The notes beneath the pieces are model-generated. The model saw only the letters and a program-made list of their open reading frames with translations, did no database searches and was not told the DNA's origin. The position numbers were made by a program, and so were the translations under genes. DNA of 64,000 bases. Origin: Ferruginibacter sp. (lineage in GTDB: Bacteria; Bacteroidota; Bacteroidia; Chitinophagales; Chitinophagaceae). The stretch spans positions 1-64,000 of the forward strand of contig JAOQAK010000002.1 in assembly GCA_025963635.1 (NCBI GenBank). The letters run 5' to 3'. Every line of letters starts with the position of its first letter. Position 1 is the first letter of the stretch. Below are positions 24,219-32,771 of this stretch, piece by piece.

Positions 24219-26903
24219 TTACAACAACGACCTCACCTTATCAATCACCGCTCTCAAATTGCTGATATCCTGTCCGCCTGCAGTGGCAATATTGCTTTGG
24301 CCGCCACCGCCGCCTTTTACCAGTCCGGCGATATGGGTTTTGATGATCCTGGCTGCATCCAGGTTTTTAGCAGCTACCACCGTATCAGAAATGCCGAGTG
24401 CAACAAATGCCTTGCCATCGATATTGGTACAAAGTATTACCACATGGTCGTGCAGGTGATTTTTGAGATCAACACATAATTTTTTTAGTGAGTCCGGATT
24501 ACTTACTTCAATGATCTCACCCACAAAAGTCACATTATTGATGATTTCATCCTTCTGCAGCAATTCGTTTCTAATTGCCACCAGCTGCCTGGCCTCAAGC
24601 CCTTCGATCCTTTTGGATAAAGCGCTGTTTTCCGCTGATAAATTTTCGATGGACCGCTGGATATCTTTTGGATTTTTTAATAATCCCCGGATGGCAGTTA
24701 TTTCCGCAAAGGCTTTATTGATGTATTGTTCCGCTGCAAAACCGCAAGCAGCTTCAATTCTCCGCACACCTGCCGCTACTGCGGTTTCATGTTTTATTTT
24801 GAATATGCCCAGCTCGCCGGTATTGCCCACATGGGTACCGCCGCACAATTCAATTGAATAATTTGGATCGATGATAACTACCCTCACCACATCGCCATAT
24901 TTTTCACCAAATAAAGCCATTGCTCCTAGTTTAATAGCTTCATCCTTATGCATGGATTGTATAATTACAGGAATATTGGCCCGGATTTTTTCATTTACCA
25001 ATTTTTCGATAGCAGCGATCTCTTCATCCGTTACTTTGGAAAAATGTGAAAAATCGAAACGAAGGTGCTCATCATTTACAAGGCTTCCCTTTTGAGACAC
25101 GTGTTTACCTAAAACCGCCCGCAGGGCTGAATGCATTAAATGTGTAACGCTGTGGTGAACCGCAATGGAATGCCTTCTTACCGCATTTACTTTTGCAGTT
25201 ACGATGGTCCCGATGTTTGCCGGAAGTGCATCTGTAAAATGAATGATGAGATCATTTTCTTTTTTAGTATTGGTTACTTCAATTATTTCAATACCAAATT
25301 GCAATGTGCCGGTATCACCCACCTGTCCGCCACTTTCGGCATAAAAAGGAGTAATGTCTAAAATCAATTGATAAAAATCTTTTGTTTTGGAAGACACTTT
25401 GCGGTATTTGATCACCTTGCTTTTTGTTTCCAATGAATCATATCCTTTGAATTCATTGGATCCGTTGTCAATAAGGGTAATCCAGTCCTCCGTATCCAGC
25501 ACTGCCGCCGACCGACTTCGGTTTTTCTGCTGCTGCATTTCTTGTTTAAAGCCAGTCTCGTCTACTGTCAAGTTATTTTCAGCAGCAATCAGCATGGTTA
25601 AATCCAGGGGAAAACCATAGGTATCATATAATTCAAAAGCTATTTTTCCTCCAATTACCTGATCGTTTTGCGATGCATTGATTGTTTCGTCAATCCTTTT
25701 CAACCCTTTATCCAGCGTTCTTAAAAAAGCTTCTTCCTCTTCTTTAACAACTTTGGTTACAAAATCGAGCTGATGTAAGAGTTCAGGAAAAACCGTTTCA
25801 AATTGTTTTGCCAATATAGGTAATAGTTGAAATAGCAGCGGTTGTTTGTAATTGAGGTAAGAATAATAATAGCGAACTGCCCGCCGCAGGATACGCCTGA
25901 TAACATAGCCCGCACCCGTATTGGAGGGGAGTTGTCCGTCGGCAATGGTAAAGCTGATCGCTCTTAAGTGGTCGGCAATTATCCTAAAAGCAACTGCCAT
26001 TTCCCATCCTCCGCCCGCAGAAGACGAGCCGGGAATCTTTTTAATTGAATTGGCTGGCGTTAATTGTCCTTCATATATTTTGCCGGTAATTTTCTCAGTG
26101 GCTTTAATAGTTGCCGTAAAAATATCCGTATCGTAATTACTTTGCTTTCCCTGCAATACCCTCACCAGGCGCTCTAATCCCATTCCTGTATCTACATGCC
26201 TGGCAGGTAAAGGCTCAAGGCTGCCATCTTTTTTTCGGTTAAACTGTATAAAAACATTGTTCCAGATTTCTATTACCTGCGGGTGGTCCTTATTTACCAA
26301 TGTTCTTCCGTCAGTAGCGTTTCTTTCTTCGGCTGTTCTGCAATCTACATGAACTTCTGTGCATGGTCCACATGGGCCGGTATCGCCCATTTCCCAAAAA
26401 TTGTCTTTCTTACTCCCATAAAGTATGCGGTCTGCGGCGATATGCTTTTTCCATTCGGCGGCAGCCTCCTCATCTTGTGGCAGCCCTTCCTTTTCATCAC
26501 CGCCGAAAACCGTTACGTACAATATGTCTTTGTCCAACTTATAACCCTCGGTAAGTAATTCCCAACTCCAGGCTATGGCTTCTTTTTTAAAATAATCCCC
26601 AAAACTCCAGTTGCCGAGCATCTCAAACATGGTATGATGATAGGTATCTACCCCTACTTCTTCCAGATCGTTTTGTTTGCCGCTCACCCTTAAACATTTT
26701 TGGGTATCAGCAGCTCTTTTGTAGGGAGCTGGTTTGTTGCCAAGAAAATAATCTTTAAACTGGTTCATCCCGGCATTTGTAAAAAGGAGGGTAGGGTCGT
26801 CTTTTAACACAATAGGAGCGGAAGGGACAATAGTATGCCCCTTCAATTTAAAAAAATCAAGAAATTGTTGTCGTATTTCCTGCGAGCTTAGTAGATTATC
26901 CAT
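24219..26903 (-). CDS. alaS: Alanyl-tRNA synthetase
   Basis: A full-length 894-residue AlaRS. The class II catalytic core is at the N-terminus (FLDFFKLKGHTIVPSAP; LLFTNAGMNQFKDYFLG; HHTMFEMLGNWSFGDYF). The editing domain carries HHSVTHLMH near residue 584 and CGGTHVGN near 688, which bind zinc and remove mischarged Ser or Gly. The C-terminal C-Ala domain ends with GGGGGQSNIATAGGQD. It charges tRNA(Ala). The start is the ATG at 26903. The TACCTTTG promoter element at 27011-27018 lies 107 bases upstream and faces the promoter of the M23 peptidase gene. Confidence 0.97.
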   Translation of the reverse strand: MDNLLSSQEIRQQFLDFFKLKGHTIVPSAPIVLKDDPTLLFTNAGMNQFKDYFLGNKPAPYKRAADTQKCLRVSGKQNDLEEVGVDTYHHTMFEMLGNWSFGDYFKKEAIAWSWELLTEGYKLDKDILYVTVFGGDEKEGLPQDEEAAAEWKKHIAADRILYGSKKDNFWEMGDTGPCGPCTEVHVDCRTAEERNATDGRTLVNKDHPQVIEIWNNVFIQFNRKKDGSLEPLPARHVDTGMGLERLVRVLQGKQSNYDTDIFTATIKATEKITGKIYEGQLTPANSIKKIPGSSSAGGGWEMAVAFRIIADHLRAISFTIADGQLPSNTGAGYVIRRILRRAVRYYYSYLNYKQPLLFQLLPILAKQFETVFPELLHQLDFVTKVVKEEEEAFLRTLDKGLKRIDETINASQNDQVIGGKIAFELYDTYGFPLDLTMLIAAENNLTVDETGFKQEMQQQKNRSRSAAVLDTEDWITLIDNGSNEFKGYDSLETKSKVIKYRKVSSKTKDFYQLILDITPFYAESGGQVGDTGTLQFGIEIIEVTNTKKENDLIIHFTDALPANIGTIVTAKVNAVRRHSIAVHHSVTHLMHSALRAVLGKHVSQKGSLVNDEHLRFDFSHFSKVTDEEIAAIEKLVNEKIRANIPVIIQSMHKDEAIKLGAMALFGEKYGDVVRVVIIDPNYSIELCGGTHVGNTGELGIFKIKHETAVAAGVRRIEAACGFAAEQYINKAFAEITAIRGLLKNPKDIQRSIENLSAENSALSKRIEGLEARQLVAIRNELLQKDEIINNVTFVGEIIEVSNPDSLKKLCVDLKNHLHDHVVILCTNIDGKAFVALGISDTVVAAKNLDAARIIKTHIAGLVKGGGGGQSNIATAGGQDISNLRAVIDKVRSLL

Positions 26904-26980
26904 GATACCGGTAGAGTTTTTTTAGGCAAATCGCGTCATCAGCCATCCTGTTTTGGGTTGATTTTTGTAAGAGATCCCGC

Positions 26981-26988
26981 TATCTTTG
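26981..26988 (+). promoter_or_regulatory. Promoter of the M23 peptidase gene (TTG-N20-TATCTTTG)
   Basis: TATCTTTG matches TAnnTTTG exactly, with TTG at 26958-26960 exactly 20 bases upstream, one of the best promoter matches in the window. It implies a leader of about 145 bases before the ATG at 27137, and it points at the alaS promoter. Confidence 0.65.
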
Positions 26989-27010
26989 CACGTCTTTTTA
27001 GTTGGTGGCG

Positions 27011-27018
27011 CAAAGGTA
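27011..27018 (-). promoter_or_regulatory. -7 promoter element TACCTTTG of alaS
   Basis: An exact TAnnTTTG match on the minus strand, 107 bases before the alaS ATG. The -33 side lacks a clear TTG. It faces the plus-strand promoter at 26981-26988, so the two transcripts would overlap at their 5' ends. Confidence 0.5.
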
Positions 27019-27136
27019 AAGAATTCGGGGTTGAGTTAAGAACATGCATAGGAAATGGAATTAGGGCTATATTTAACTTCTAATGTAAAATCAATAATCA
27101 GGAAACTGTATAAAGCCCCGTTGGGGTTTGGGGGCT

Positions 27137-28108
27137 ATGAAAAAAATAAAATATTTTTATAATACCAATACACTTCGTTATGAAAAGCTGGTAACACCGT
27201 TAAGGGTGAAGCTGTTGAGGGTATTTGGTTTTTTTTCTGCCTTGCTCGTTAGTTCCACCCTTATCATTTGGGTGTATACAAAATTCATTCCCCGTCCGAC
27301 TGATAAGGAGTCAAAAATCCGCCTTGAGCTGATGAAAGACAATTATAATATTCTGAATGAAAAAGTAAGAACGCTCCAGCAACAAATGGCCGATTTAGAG
27401 AAAAGGGACAATGAGGTATATCGCTCTATTTTTGAGGCAAACCCATTGCCCGACAGTGCCAGGGCACAGCTCACAGAAAAGAAAAAAGAAATTGATAAAG
27501 TAAATGTGATGAACGATGATATGTTAGGCAAGGAAATTGCGAGTTCTCTCAATAATATCAGTGCCAGGGTTGCTTACCAGGTGATCAGCTATAAAGAAAT
27601 AGAAAAGCTGATCAACAACCAGGAAAATAAGCTGGCCAGTATACCTGCCATACAGCCGGTGAGCAACAAAGATCTTACAAGAATTGCAAGTGGATTTGGG
27701 TATAGAATTCACCCGATATATGGAATTCCTAAAATGCATAACGGGCTCGATTTTACCGCCACACAGGGCACACCCATTTATGCCACCGGGGATGGGAGGG
27801 TTACCACTGCAGGCCTGGGCACCGGAACTGGTAATCATGTGATTATTAACCATGGATACGGATATGAAACCGTTTATATGCACATGGTACGGGTAAAAGC
27901 CAGGGAGGGGCAATTGGTAAAAAGAGGACAAATTATCGGCTGGGTTGGCAGCACTGGTGCAAGTACCGGCCCGCATTGTCATTACGAAGTGCACATCAAT
28001 GGCCGCCCCGTTGACCCGGTATACTTTTTCTTTAATGATCTGAACGCCGAGCAATATGATCGCTTACTTAAGCTTGCCGCTACAGGAAGTGCAAAAAGCT
28101 TTGATTAA
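27137..28108 (+). CDS. M23-family (LytM-type) peptidoglycan metallopeptidase, membrane-anchored
   Basis: A 323-residue protein. It has a short basic N-terminus, one membrane helix (about 31-51), a periplasmic coiled-coil (about 65-150) and a C-terminal M23 domain. The zinc ligands are complete: H201 and D205 in HNGLDF, and H282 in the HCHYE motif (H280 also conserved). The enzyme cuts peptide cross-bridges of peptidoglycan; an intact site argues for an active hydrolase rather than an activator. The ATG at 27137 is preferred to a TTG three codons earlier. The MerR-type gene follows after eight bases, so the two are likely co-transcribed from the promoter at 26981. Confidence 0.92.
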   Translation: MKKIKYFYNTNTLRYEKLVTPLRVKLLRVFGFFSALLVSSTLIIWVYTKFIPRPTDKESKIRLELMKDNYNILNEKVRTLQQQMADLEKRDNEVYRSIFEANPLPDSARAQLTEKKKEIDKVNVMNDDMLGKEIASSLNNISARVAYQVISYKEIEKLINNQENKLASIPAIQPVSNKDLTRIASGFGYRIHPIYGIPKMHNGLDFTATQGTPIYATGDGRVTTAGLGTGTGNHVIINHGYGYETVYMHMVRVKAREGQLVKRGQIIGWVGSTGASTGPHCHYEVHINGRPVDPVYFFFNDLNAEQYDRLLKLAATGSAKSFD

Positions 28109-28116
28109 TTACAGCC

Positions 28117-28650
28117 ATGCCGAAAACACAAATAGCCTTTGATTTTGGAGACCTTCCGGAAAAGCCATCGTCAGAAAATCTATTGGTTGCTGACGACGAA
28201 GCCATGACTCAAAAGTTGGCATCACAACCGCCTGTAAAGGCAGTAGCGGTAAAGGAAAAGTCGACCAGGGGCCGGAAAAGTTTGAAGGAAATGAGTGCGG
28301 GAGTAGAATTCATAGCTGTTCCCGAAGATGCGGTTTTATACCAGAAAATGTATTATACCATTGGGAAGGTGGCAGAAATGTTCAAAGTAAACCAATCATT
28401 GATAAGGCTGTGGGAAAATGAGTTTGATGTTTTGAAACCCAGGAAAAATGGTAAAGGAGATCGGTTGTTCAGGCCGGAGGATATTAAGAACATTCACCTT
28501 ATATACCATCTTACACGGGAGAGGAAATACACCATGGAAGGAGCCAAGGACTTTATTAAAAACAATAAATTGGCCAGTGAGAAATTTGCTACCATTGAAT
28601 CCCTGAAAAAATTAAAGGCGTTTTTGGTGGAGTTGAAAGCGAATCTATAA
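28117..28650 (+). CDS. MerR-family transcriptional regulator
   Basis: A 177-residue protein. A disordered basic N-terminus of about 75 residues (KEKSTRGRKSLKEMS) precedes a MerR winged helix: YYTIGKVAEMFKVNQSLIRLWENEF (read in two halves, YYTIGKVAEMFKVN and QSLIRLWENEF), RLFRPEDIKNIHLIYHL and the wing RKYTMEGAKDFI. MerR proteins bind a dyad between widely spaced promoter elements. No effector domain or cysteine cluster is present after the HTH, so the signal is unclear. Proteins of this form are common in Bacteroidota next to an M23 peptidase, as here (8-base gap). Confidence 0.88.
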   Translation: MPKTQIAFDFGDLPEKPSSENLLVADDEAMTQKLASQPPVKAVAVKEKSTRGRKSLKEMSAGVEFIAVPEDAVLYQKMYYTIGKVAEMFKVNQSLIRLWENEFDVLKPRKNGKGDRLFRPEDIKNIHLIYHLTRERKYTMEGAKDFIKNNKLASEKFATIESLKKLKAFLVELKANL

Positions 28651-28758
28651 AGGTATAGGCAACACGAGGATGTATGAAGCTGAATGCTACAGTACGACTT
28701 CCCGTTCTAAATTACAACTGAATCAAACCCTATTAGAACTATTATAAAACCGTTACAA

Positions 28759-29280
28759 TTGATAAAAGCCCTGTTTACCCTGCTATTCATTTTCAACACG
28801 TTCCTTTTATCTGCCCAGGCCGAATACGAAACCAGCAAAGACTCCCAGGATCCCTATGCAAAAATTTTGAGGGGCACCATCAATAAGTATCTCGTCCAAA
28901 ATGATACTGCATTTAAATGGTATGCACCCAATCAACAATCTTATCACCCCGACTCTGCTGTGATCAATGCATTAGCGAAGGTGAAAAGCGAAAAACTACA
29001 GCTCGTGATTTTTGGCGGAACCTGGTGTGAGGACACCCAGTTTATTTTACCTAAACTTTTCAAGCTGCAGGAAATGAGTGGTGTTCCGGATGAGAACATT
29101 ACTTTTTTTGGAGTCAACCGCAAAAAATTGGCACTCGGGCATATCGCTGAGGCGCTGGGAATCACCAATGTGCCAACCATCATTGTTTTAAAAAATGGAA
29201 AAGAACTTGGGAGGGTGGTAGAATATGGAAAAACCGGCAAATGGGACCAGGAATTATCCGAGATTATTAATAAGAATTGA
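28759..29280 (+). CDS. Exported thioredoxin-family protein with a single active-site cysteine
   Basis: A 173-residue protein with a signal peptide (FTLLFIFNTFLLSAQA) and a thioredoxin fold. The active-site region reads GGTWCEDTQ, so only the first Cys of the usual CxxC remains and the second is Thr. The cis-Pro loop NVPTIIVLKNG is present. Single-Cys thioredoxins can form mixed disulfides but not the normal dithiol exchange, so a role in binding, glutathionylation-type chemistry or a non-redox function is possible. The start is TTG at 28759; no ATG exists ahead of the signal peptide. It lies 108 bases after the MerR-type gene, with no clear promoter of its own. Confidence 0.75.
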   Translation: MIKALFTLLFIFNTFLLSAQAEYETSKDSQDPYAKILRGTINKYLVQNDTAFKWYAPNQQSYHPDSAVINALAKVKSEKLQLVIFGGTWCEDTQFILPKLFKLQEMSGVPDENITFFGVNRKKLALGHIAEALGITNVPTIIVLKNGKELGRVVEYGKTGKWDQELSEIINKN

Positions 29281-29402
29281 TGTAGTCAATCGTCAATAGA
29301 GAATAGACAAAAGTCAATCGGCAAAGAAAAAGTTCAACAATCGGAAATATAGGTATTACGTTTCTTTTACGAACCCTCTATAAAATAAAAACCTTCTTAA
29401 CA

Positions 29403-29430
29403 CCTTTGCTCCTTTGCTCCTTTGCGTGAA
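29403..29430 (-). repeat. CGCAAAG-type short repeat (TTCACGCAAAGG...)
   Basis: Three tandem copies of the 8-mer CCTTTGC(T/G) on the plus strand. Read on the minus strand this is TTCACGCAAAGG AGCAAAGG AGCAAAGG, just past the stop of the sensor-regulator gene. The 11-mer TTCACGCAAAG recurs at 50710-50720, so it is a dispersed intergenic repeat. Confidence 0.6.
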
Positions 29431-29442
29431 AATGGGTTTTAA

Positions 29443-32346
29443 CTATATTACTCCGTTCAAAAAGTCGTTAAGTGTTTGTTCTGTTGAGATCTGTAACTTT
29501 TTTCTTAACCGGTAGCGGCTGATTTCTACGCCACGCACAGAAATATTCATTAACTGCGCAATCTCTTTTGAAGAGAGGTTTAATTGCAGATAAGCGCAAA
29601 CCTTCAGGTCTGTATTGGAAAGAACAGGATATTTAAACTTCATTTTCTTCAAAAACCCGTTGTTCACCTCATCGAAGTGGGAGGAAAACTGCTCCCAGTT
29701 GTCGTTATTTTTTTCCACGTCATTTAATAACTGGATTACTTTTTTTACATCATTGTTGTTGGAGGTATTCTTATACAACTTTTGCAATTCATCCTTCACC
29801 TTTGCAAGCGCATCGCTTCTTTCAACAAGGTGCATGGAAGCATCCGCCAGTTCTTTATTTTTAAAAACGACGTCGTTTGCGAGCTTTTTATTCTGCAGCT
29901 TAATAATTTCCTTCTCGTTTTTTTCCAGTTCCAGCTGGTGGAGGTATATCAGCCTTTTTTGTTCCTCATCAAAATTTGCCTGCTGTAGTTGCAATTTTTT
30001 CTTTTCGCGGATGTTCAAGAGATACAAGACCAGCAAAAACAATATGGCATAGAAGAGATACGCCCAGATGGTATTATACCACGCGGGGTTTACAACGAAA
30101 GTATACTTGATTACCTCAGATTCGTTGCCGAGATTGTCGTGGGCCTTTACCTTAAAATCGTATTTTCCATTGGGTAAATTGGTATAGTCCTTTTCGGTTT
30201 TGGAAGACCATGGCGACCATTTTTCATCATATCCCACCAATTGATAGCTGTATTCGATATTATTTTGCGAGCCATACGCCGGAGCGCTGTATTCAAAATG
30301 AAATGAATTGTAACTGTTGCGAAGTTTTAATATTTTGTTTTGAACAAAGGAAGACTTCCCTGAATCGATAAAATGCCCTCCATAGATGATACTATCGGAG
30401 CGTCCAATAGCTTTAACCTGGTGAAACAAAACATTGAGCTTTGATTTCAAGGCAACATATTTTTCATAATTAAGATGAATGATGCCCTTTTCTGAGCCTA
30501 TAAAGATATTTTCACTGTTGAAAGGGTAAACGTTTTCTGCCCCGGTTAATATATGGCCTGTGAGTTCCGGAAAATAGGTAATCTTATTTTTTGAACTGTC
30601 ATCGTTGGATTTATTCGCATTTACCACTCCGAGTTGCTTGCCGGTGCAAAACCAAATGTTACCCTCCGGATCTTCTTTGAGGTACCGGATTTCCATCGTT
30701 CCAAAAATGGGGGTTAAAAATGCTGAAGGAACAAATTTATTAAGGCTGCCATCATATTCATAAACACCTTTCTCTGTTGCGAAAACTACCCTGTTTTTTA
30801 TTTTATAAACATAATTACCAAGCGATGAAGGCAAACCATCTTTTGCTGTTAATAGTGCCACGGTGCATTTTTTTTGATCTGTCGACAACTGCATTTTGAA
30901 CACTCCCCGGTAAGGGTGCGAGGCCCAAATGTCGTTGTTGTTATCCATCGCCAAAAACCGCAAAGATTCGTTAGCGCCTTCTATTTTCCCCAGGTCGGTA
31001 AAACTGTTTCCGGAAGAACCAAGCATTTCCAGTCCGTTGTAAGTACCGGCTAATATAGTGGCTGATGGAAAAATGGAAGAAGTCGGAACAAATAGCCAGG
31101 CGCCTGTGCCTTGCTTTATGGGATAAGCCTCATTACCGCGAATCATAAAAACACCATCATTGTAGCCCATCAGCAACTGCTGGTTTACCTCGTCAATTTG
31201 CCAGACCTGCCCGGTACTATTTTTAATTTGGGTAAAATCACCCTTGGAAAAACTCAGGTCCTTATTTTGGTTAGAAAGAGGAACGGAATGTGCACCATCG
31301 GAAGTGGCGATATATAGCCTGTCATCATAAATTCTTGTTGAATATCCCGAAAGATCATTGGTTTTATTTGGACGGATGTACTTTATAGCAGAATTGTAGG
31401 CTATGTAACTGATGCCATTATTAAGGCCTGCCCATAGATTTTTGTTATCATCCAGGAATAAACAAAGTACATTGTTGTTTTGCAATCCTTCTGCATGCGC
31501 AATTTTTTGCACGATTTCGCCCTTGAAATTCATTATGAGGCAACCTTCCGAAGTGGTTCCCACCACGAATTCGGTTTTATTCATTGCGGCGAGCGTGTAA
31601 GACTGGCTGCTAACAAGTTCCTGGTCTGCATCCGTGGTATTTTTTGATACGATTCCGTTTTTTAAATCAAACAGTCCGTTTTTCAAAGTACTGATTAAAT
31701 AATGGTCACTGCCCAATTCGATGATTCCGGAAACCAGCAGGTTGTCAAATGGCGCTTTACTGCCAAGCGGGTACCAGCCATTGTTTTTATATTGAAGCAG
31801 GCCCTGCGTTTTATCCTGGGCAATCAGTTTTGATCCAACCTGTTTTATAAAACGCCATTCTGATCCCGAAGGAAATACCTGTATGCTATTGTTTCTAAGT
31901 TCAAAAATGCGGTCAGTGGCTCTAAAAAAAATGGATTCGCCGTAAGATTCAATATCCCAGATGTCGGCAAATTGATTTAGGGGTTTCGGGATAAGATTTT
32001 TAAGTGAGATATAATGAAGATTACCACTGGCATCAGGTGTATAATACCCGAATTCGTCCTGGGCTCCAACATAGATCTTATTGTCTTTGTCAATAAAGAG
32101 TGAGCGAACTACTGTTTTATTGGGTAAGGGGTACACAGACCAGTGACTGCCGTTAAAACTGATCAATCCTTCATTATTGGCAAAATACATAATCCCATTC
32201 TTATCCTGCTTAATATCCCAGGTTTGGGTACCCCCATGGAAATCGCTGTTATTATAATTGATAATCTGCGGAAGGCCGATAGTATTTTGACTGGCTACAG
32301 GATAACCAGTTAACAAAATTAGGATCGCAATGGCATAGCGTAGCAT
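29443..32346 (-). CDS. Membrane sensor with two-component-type propeller, Y_Y_Y domain and LuxR-type HTH
   Basis: A 967-residue one-component regulator. A signal peptide is followed by a long periplasmic beta-propeller region of Reg_prop-like repeats (such as TWDIKQDKNGIMYFANNEGL in the first blade), a Y_Y_Y domain (about 680-755; YSYQLVGYDEKWSPW), one membrane helix (about 758-780), a coiled-coil (about 785-890) and a C-terminal LuxR-type HTH (NLSSKEIAQLMNISVRGVE, about 925-945). There is no histidine kinase or receiver domain, so sensing and DNA binding lie in one membrane protein. It is divergent from the glucan operon and is its likely activator. The ATG at 32346 is chosen: the upstream TTG at 32352 lies inside a TATATTTG promoter element, which ends three bases before the ATG, implying a leaderless mRNA. 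Confidence 0.9.
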   Translation of the reverse strand: MLRYAIAILILLTGYPVASQNTIGLPQIINYNNSDFHGGTQTWDIKQDKNGIMYFANNEGLISFNGSHWSVYPLPNKTVVRSLFIDKDNKIYVGAQDEFGYYTPDASGNLHYISLKNLIPKPLNQFADIWDIESYGESIFFRATDRIFELRNNSIQVFPSGSEWRFIKQVGSKLIAQDKTQGLLQYKNNGWYPLGSKAPFDNLLVSGIIELGSDHYLISTLKNGLFDLKNGIVSKNTTDADQELVSSQSYTLAAMNKTEFVVGTTSEGCLIMNFKGEIVQKIAHAEGLQNNNVLCLFLDDNKNLWAGLNNGISYIAYNSAIKYIRPNKTNDLSGYSTRIYDDRLYIATSDGAHSVPLSNQNKDLSFSKGDFTQIKNSTGQVWQIDEVNQQLLMGYNDGVFMIRGNEAYPIKQGTGAWLFVPTSSIFPSATILAGTYNGLEMLGSSGNSFTDLGKIEGANESLRFLAMDNNNDIWASHPYRGVFKMQLSTDQKKCTVALLTAKDGLPSSLGNYVYKIKNRVVFATEKGVYEYDGSLNKFVPSAFLTPIFGTMEIRYLKEDPEGNIWFCTGKQLGVVNANKSNDDSSKNKITYFPELTGHILTGAENVYPFNSENIFIGSEKGIIHLNYEKYVALKSKLNVLFHQVKAIGRSDSIIYGGHFIDSGKSSFVQNKILKLRNSYNSFHFEYSAPAYGSQNNIEYSYQLVGYDEKWSPWSSKTEKDYTNLPNGKYDFKVKAHDNLGNESEVIKYTFVVNPAWYNTIWAYLFYAILFLLVLYLLNIREKKKLQLQQANFDEEQKRLIYLHQLELEKNEKEIIKLQNKKLANDVVFKNKELADASMHLVERSDALAKVKDELQKLYKNTSNNNDVKKVIQLLNDVEKNNDNWEQFSSHFDEVNNGFLKKMKFKYPVLSNTDLKVCAYLQLNLSSKEIAQLMNISVRGVEISRYRLRKKLQISTEQTLNDFLNGVI

Positions 32347-32349
32347 TTG

Positions 32350-32357
32350 CAAATATA
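32350..32357 (-). promoter_or_regulatory. Promoter of the sensor-regulator gene (TTG-N17-TATATTTG)
   Basis: TATATTTG on the minus strand matches TAnnTTTG, with TTG 17 bases upstream (CAA at 32375-32377 on the plus strand). The gene's ATG follows after three bases. Confidence 0.6.
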
Positions 32358-32406
32358 TTCAATAAAAAAACTTTCAAGTTTATAATTTATGAGATTGTTG
32401 TAGCAT

Positions 32407-32468
32407 TGATGTAGTTTGGTTTTATTGATTATCAATCAGTTAATACTCAATGATGTAGCGGTGATGTA
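32407..32468 (+). promoter_or_regulatory. Candidate operator: three TGATGTA repeats plus a palindrome
   Basis: TGATGTA occurs at 32407, 32451 and 32462 in the same orientation, 44 and 11 bases apart, that is, about four and one helical turns. Between the first two lies the perfect palindrome ATTGATTATCAAT (32424-32436). The cluster ends about 32 bases before the TAAATTTG element. It is a plausible binding site for the divergently encoded LuxR-type regulator; binding is inferred. Confidence 0.45.
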
Positions 32469-32500
32469 CTAACAAAAACAGGTATTGCAACGGGCCTGTT

Positions 32501-32508
32501 TAAATTTG
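32501..32508 (+). promoter_or_regulatory. -7 promoter element TAAATTTG of the glucan operon
   Basis: A TAnnTTTG match upstream of susC. The nearest TTG (32485-32487) is only 13 bases away, so the -33 element is poor, as expected for a promoter that needs an activator. Confidence 0.45.
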
Positions 32509-32771
32509 TAGTCGATTTTAACTAACGGAAATAGCAGGACCTTCTGTCTATCTTTCAGGAAATTAAGACTGGTTTGCTATGAAATATATACAATGCTATT
32601 ATGAGTACTTCCAAGGCTGTTTCTGCGGCCATCCTAAAACAATTTCCCTTTTACATTTTCCAACTACGAAGAATTTAAATATCAGACCCAAGCTGCTTTA
32701 GACGGCATGGAAAGAACGGTATTCTAAACCCAATAAATAAACAATTATCAATTAAACCAAATGAGCGAGCT

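Larger units (their letters stand above)
32347..32771. other. 425-base regulatory gap of the glucan utilisation locus
   Basis: Shared control region of the sensor-regulator (-) and the SusC operon (+). It holds the regulator promoter (32350-32357), a 13-base palindrome ATTGATTATCAAT (32424-32436), three direct TGATGTA copies (32407, 32451, 32462), a TAAATTTG promoter element (32501-32508) and a leader of about 255 bases. The leader has two minor open frames: 25 codons from the ATG at 32600, and a 4-codon frame at 32761 whose TGA overlaps the susC ATG. Confidence 0.6.

Noticed and set aside
27128-27136. TTG start for the M23 peptidase
   Set aside because: The ATG at 27137 fits the membrane-anchor pattern, and the TTG adds only three residues with no start context.
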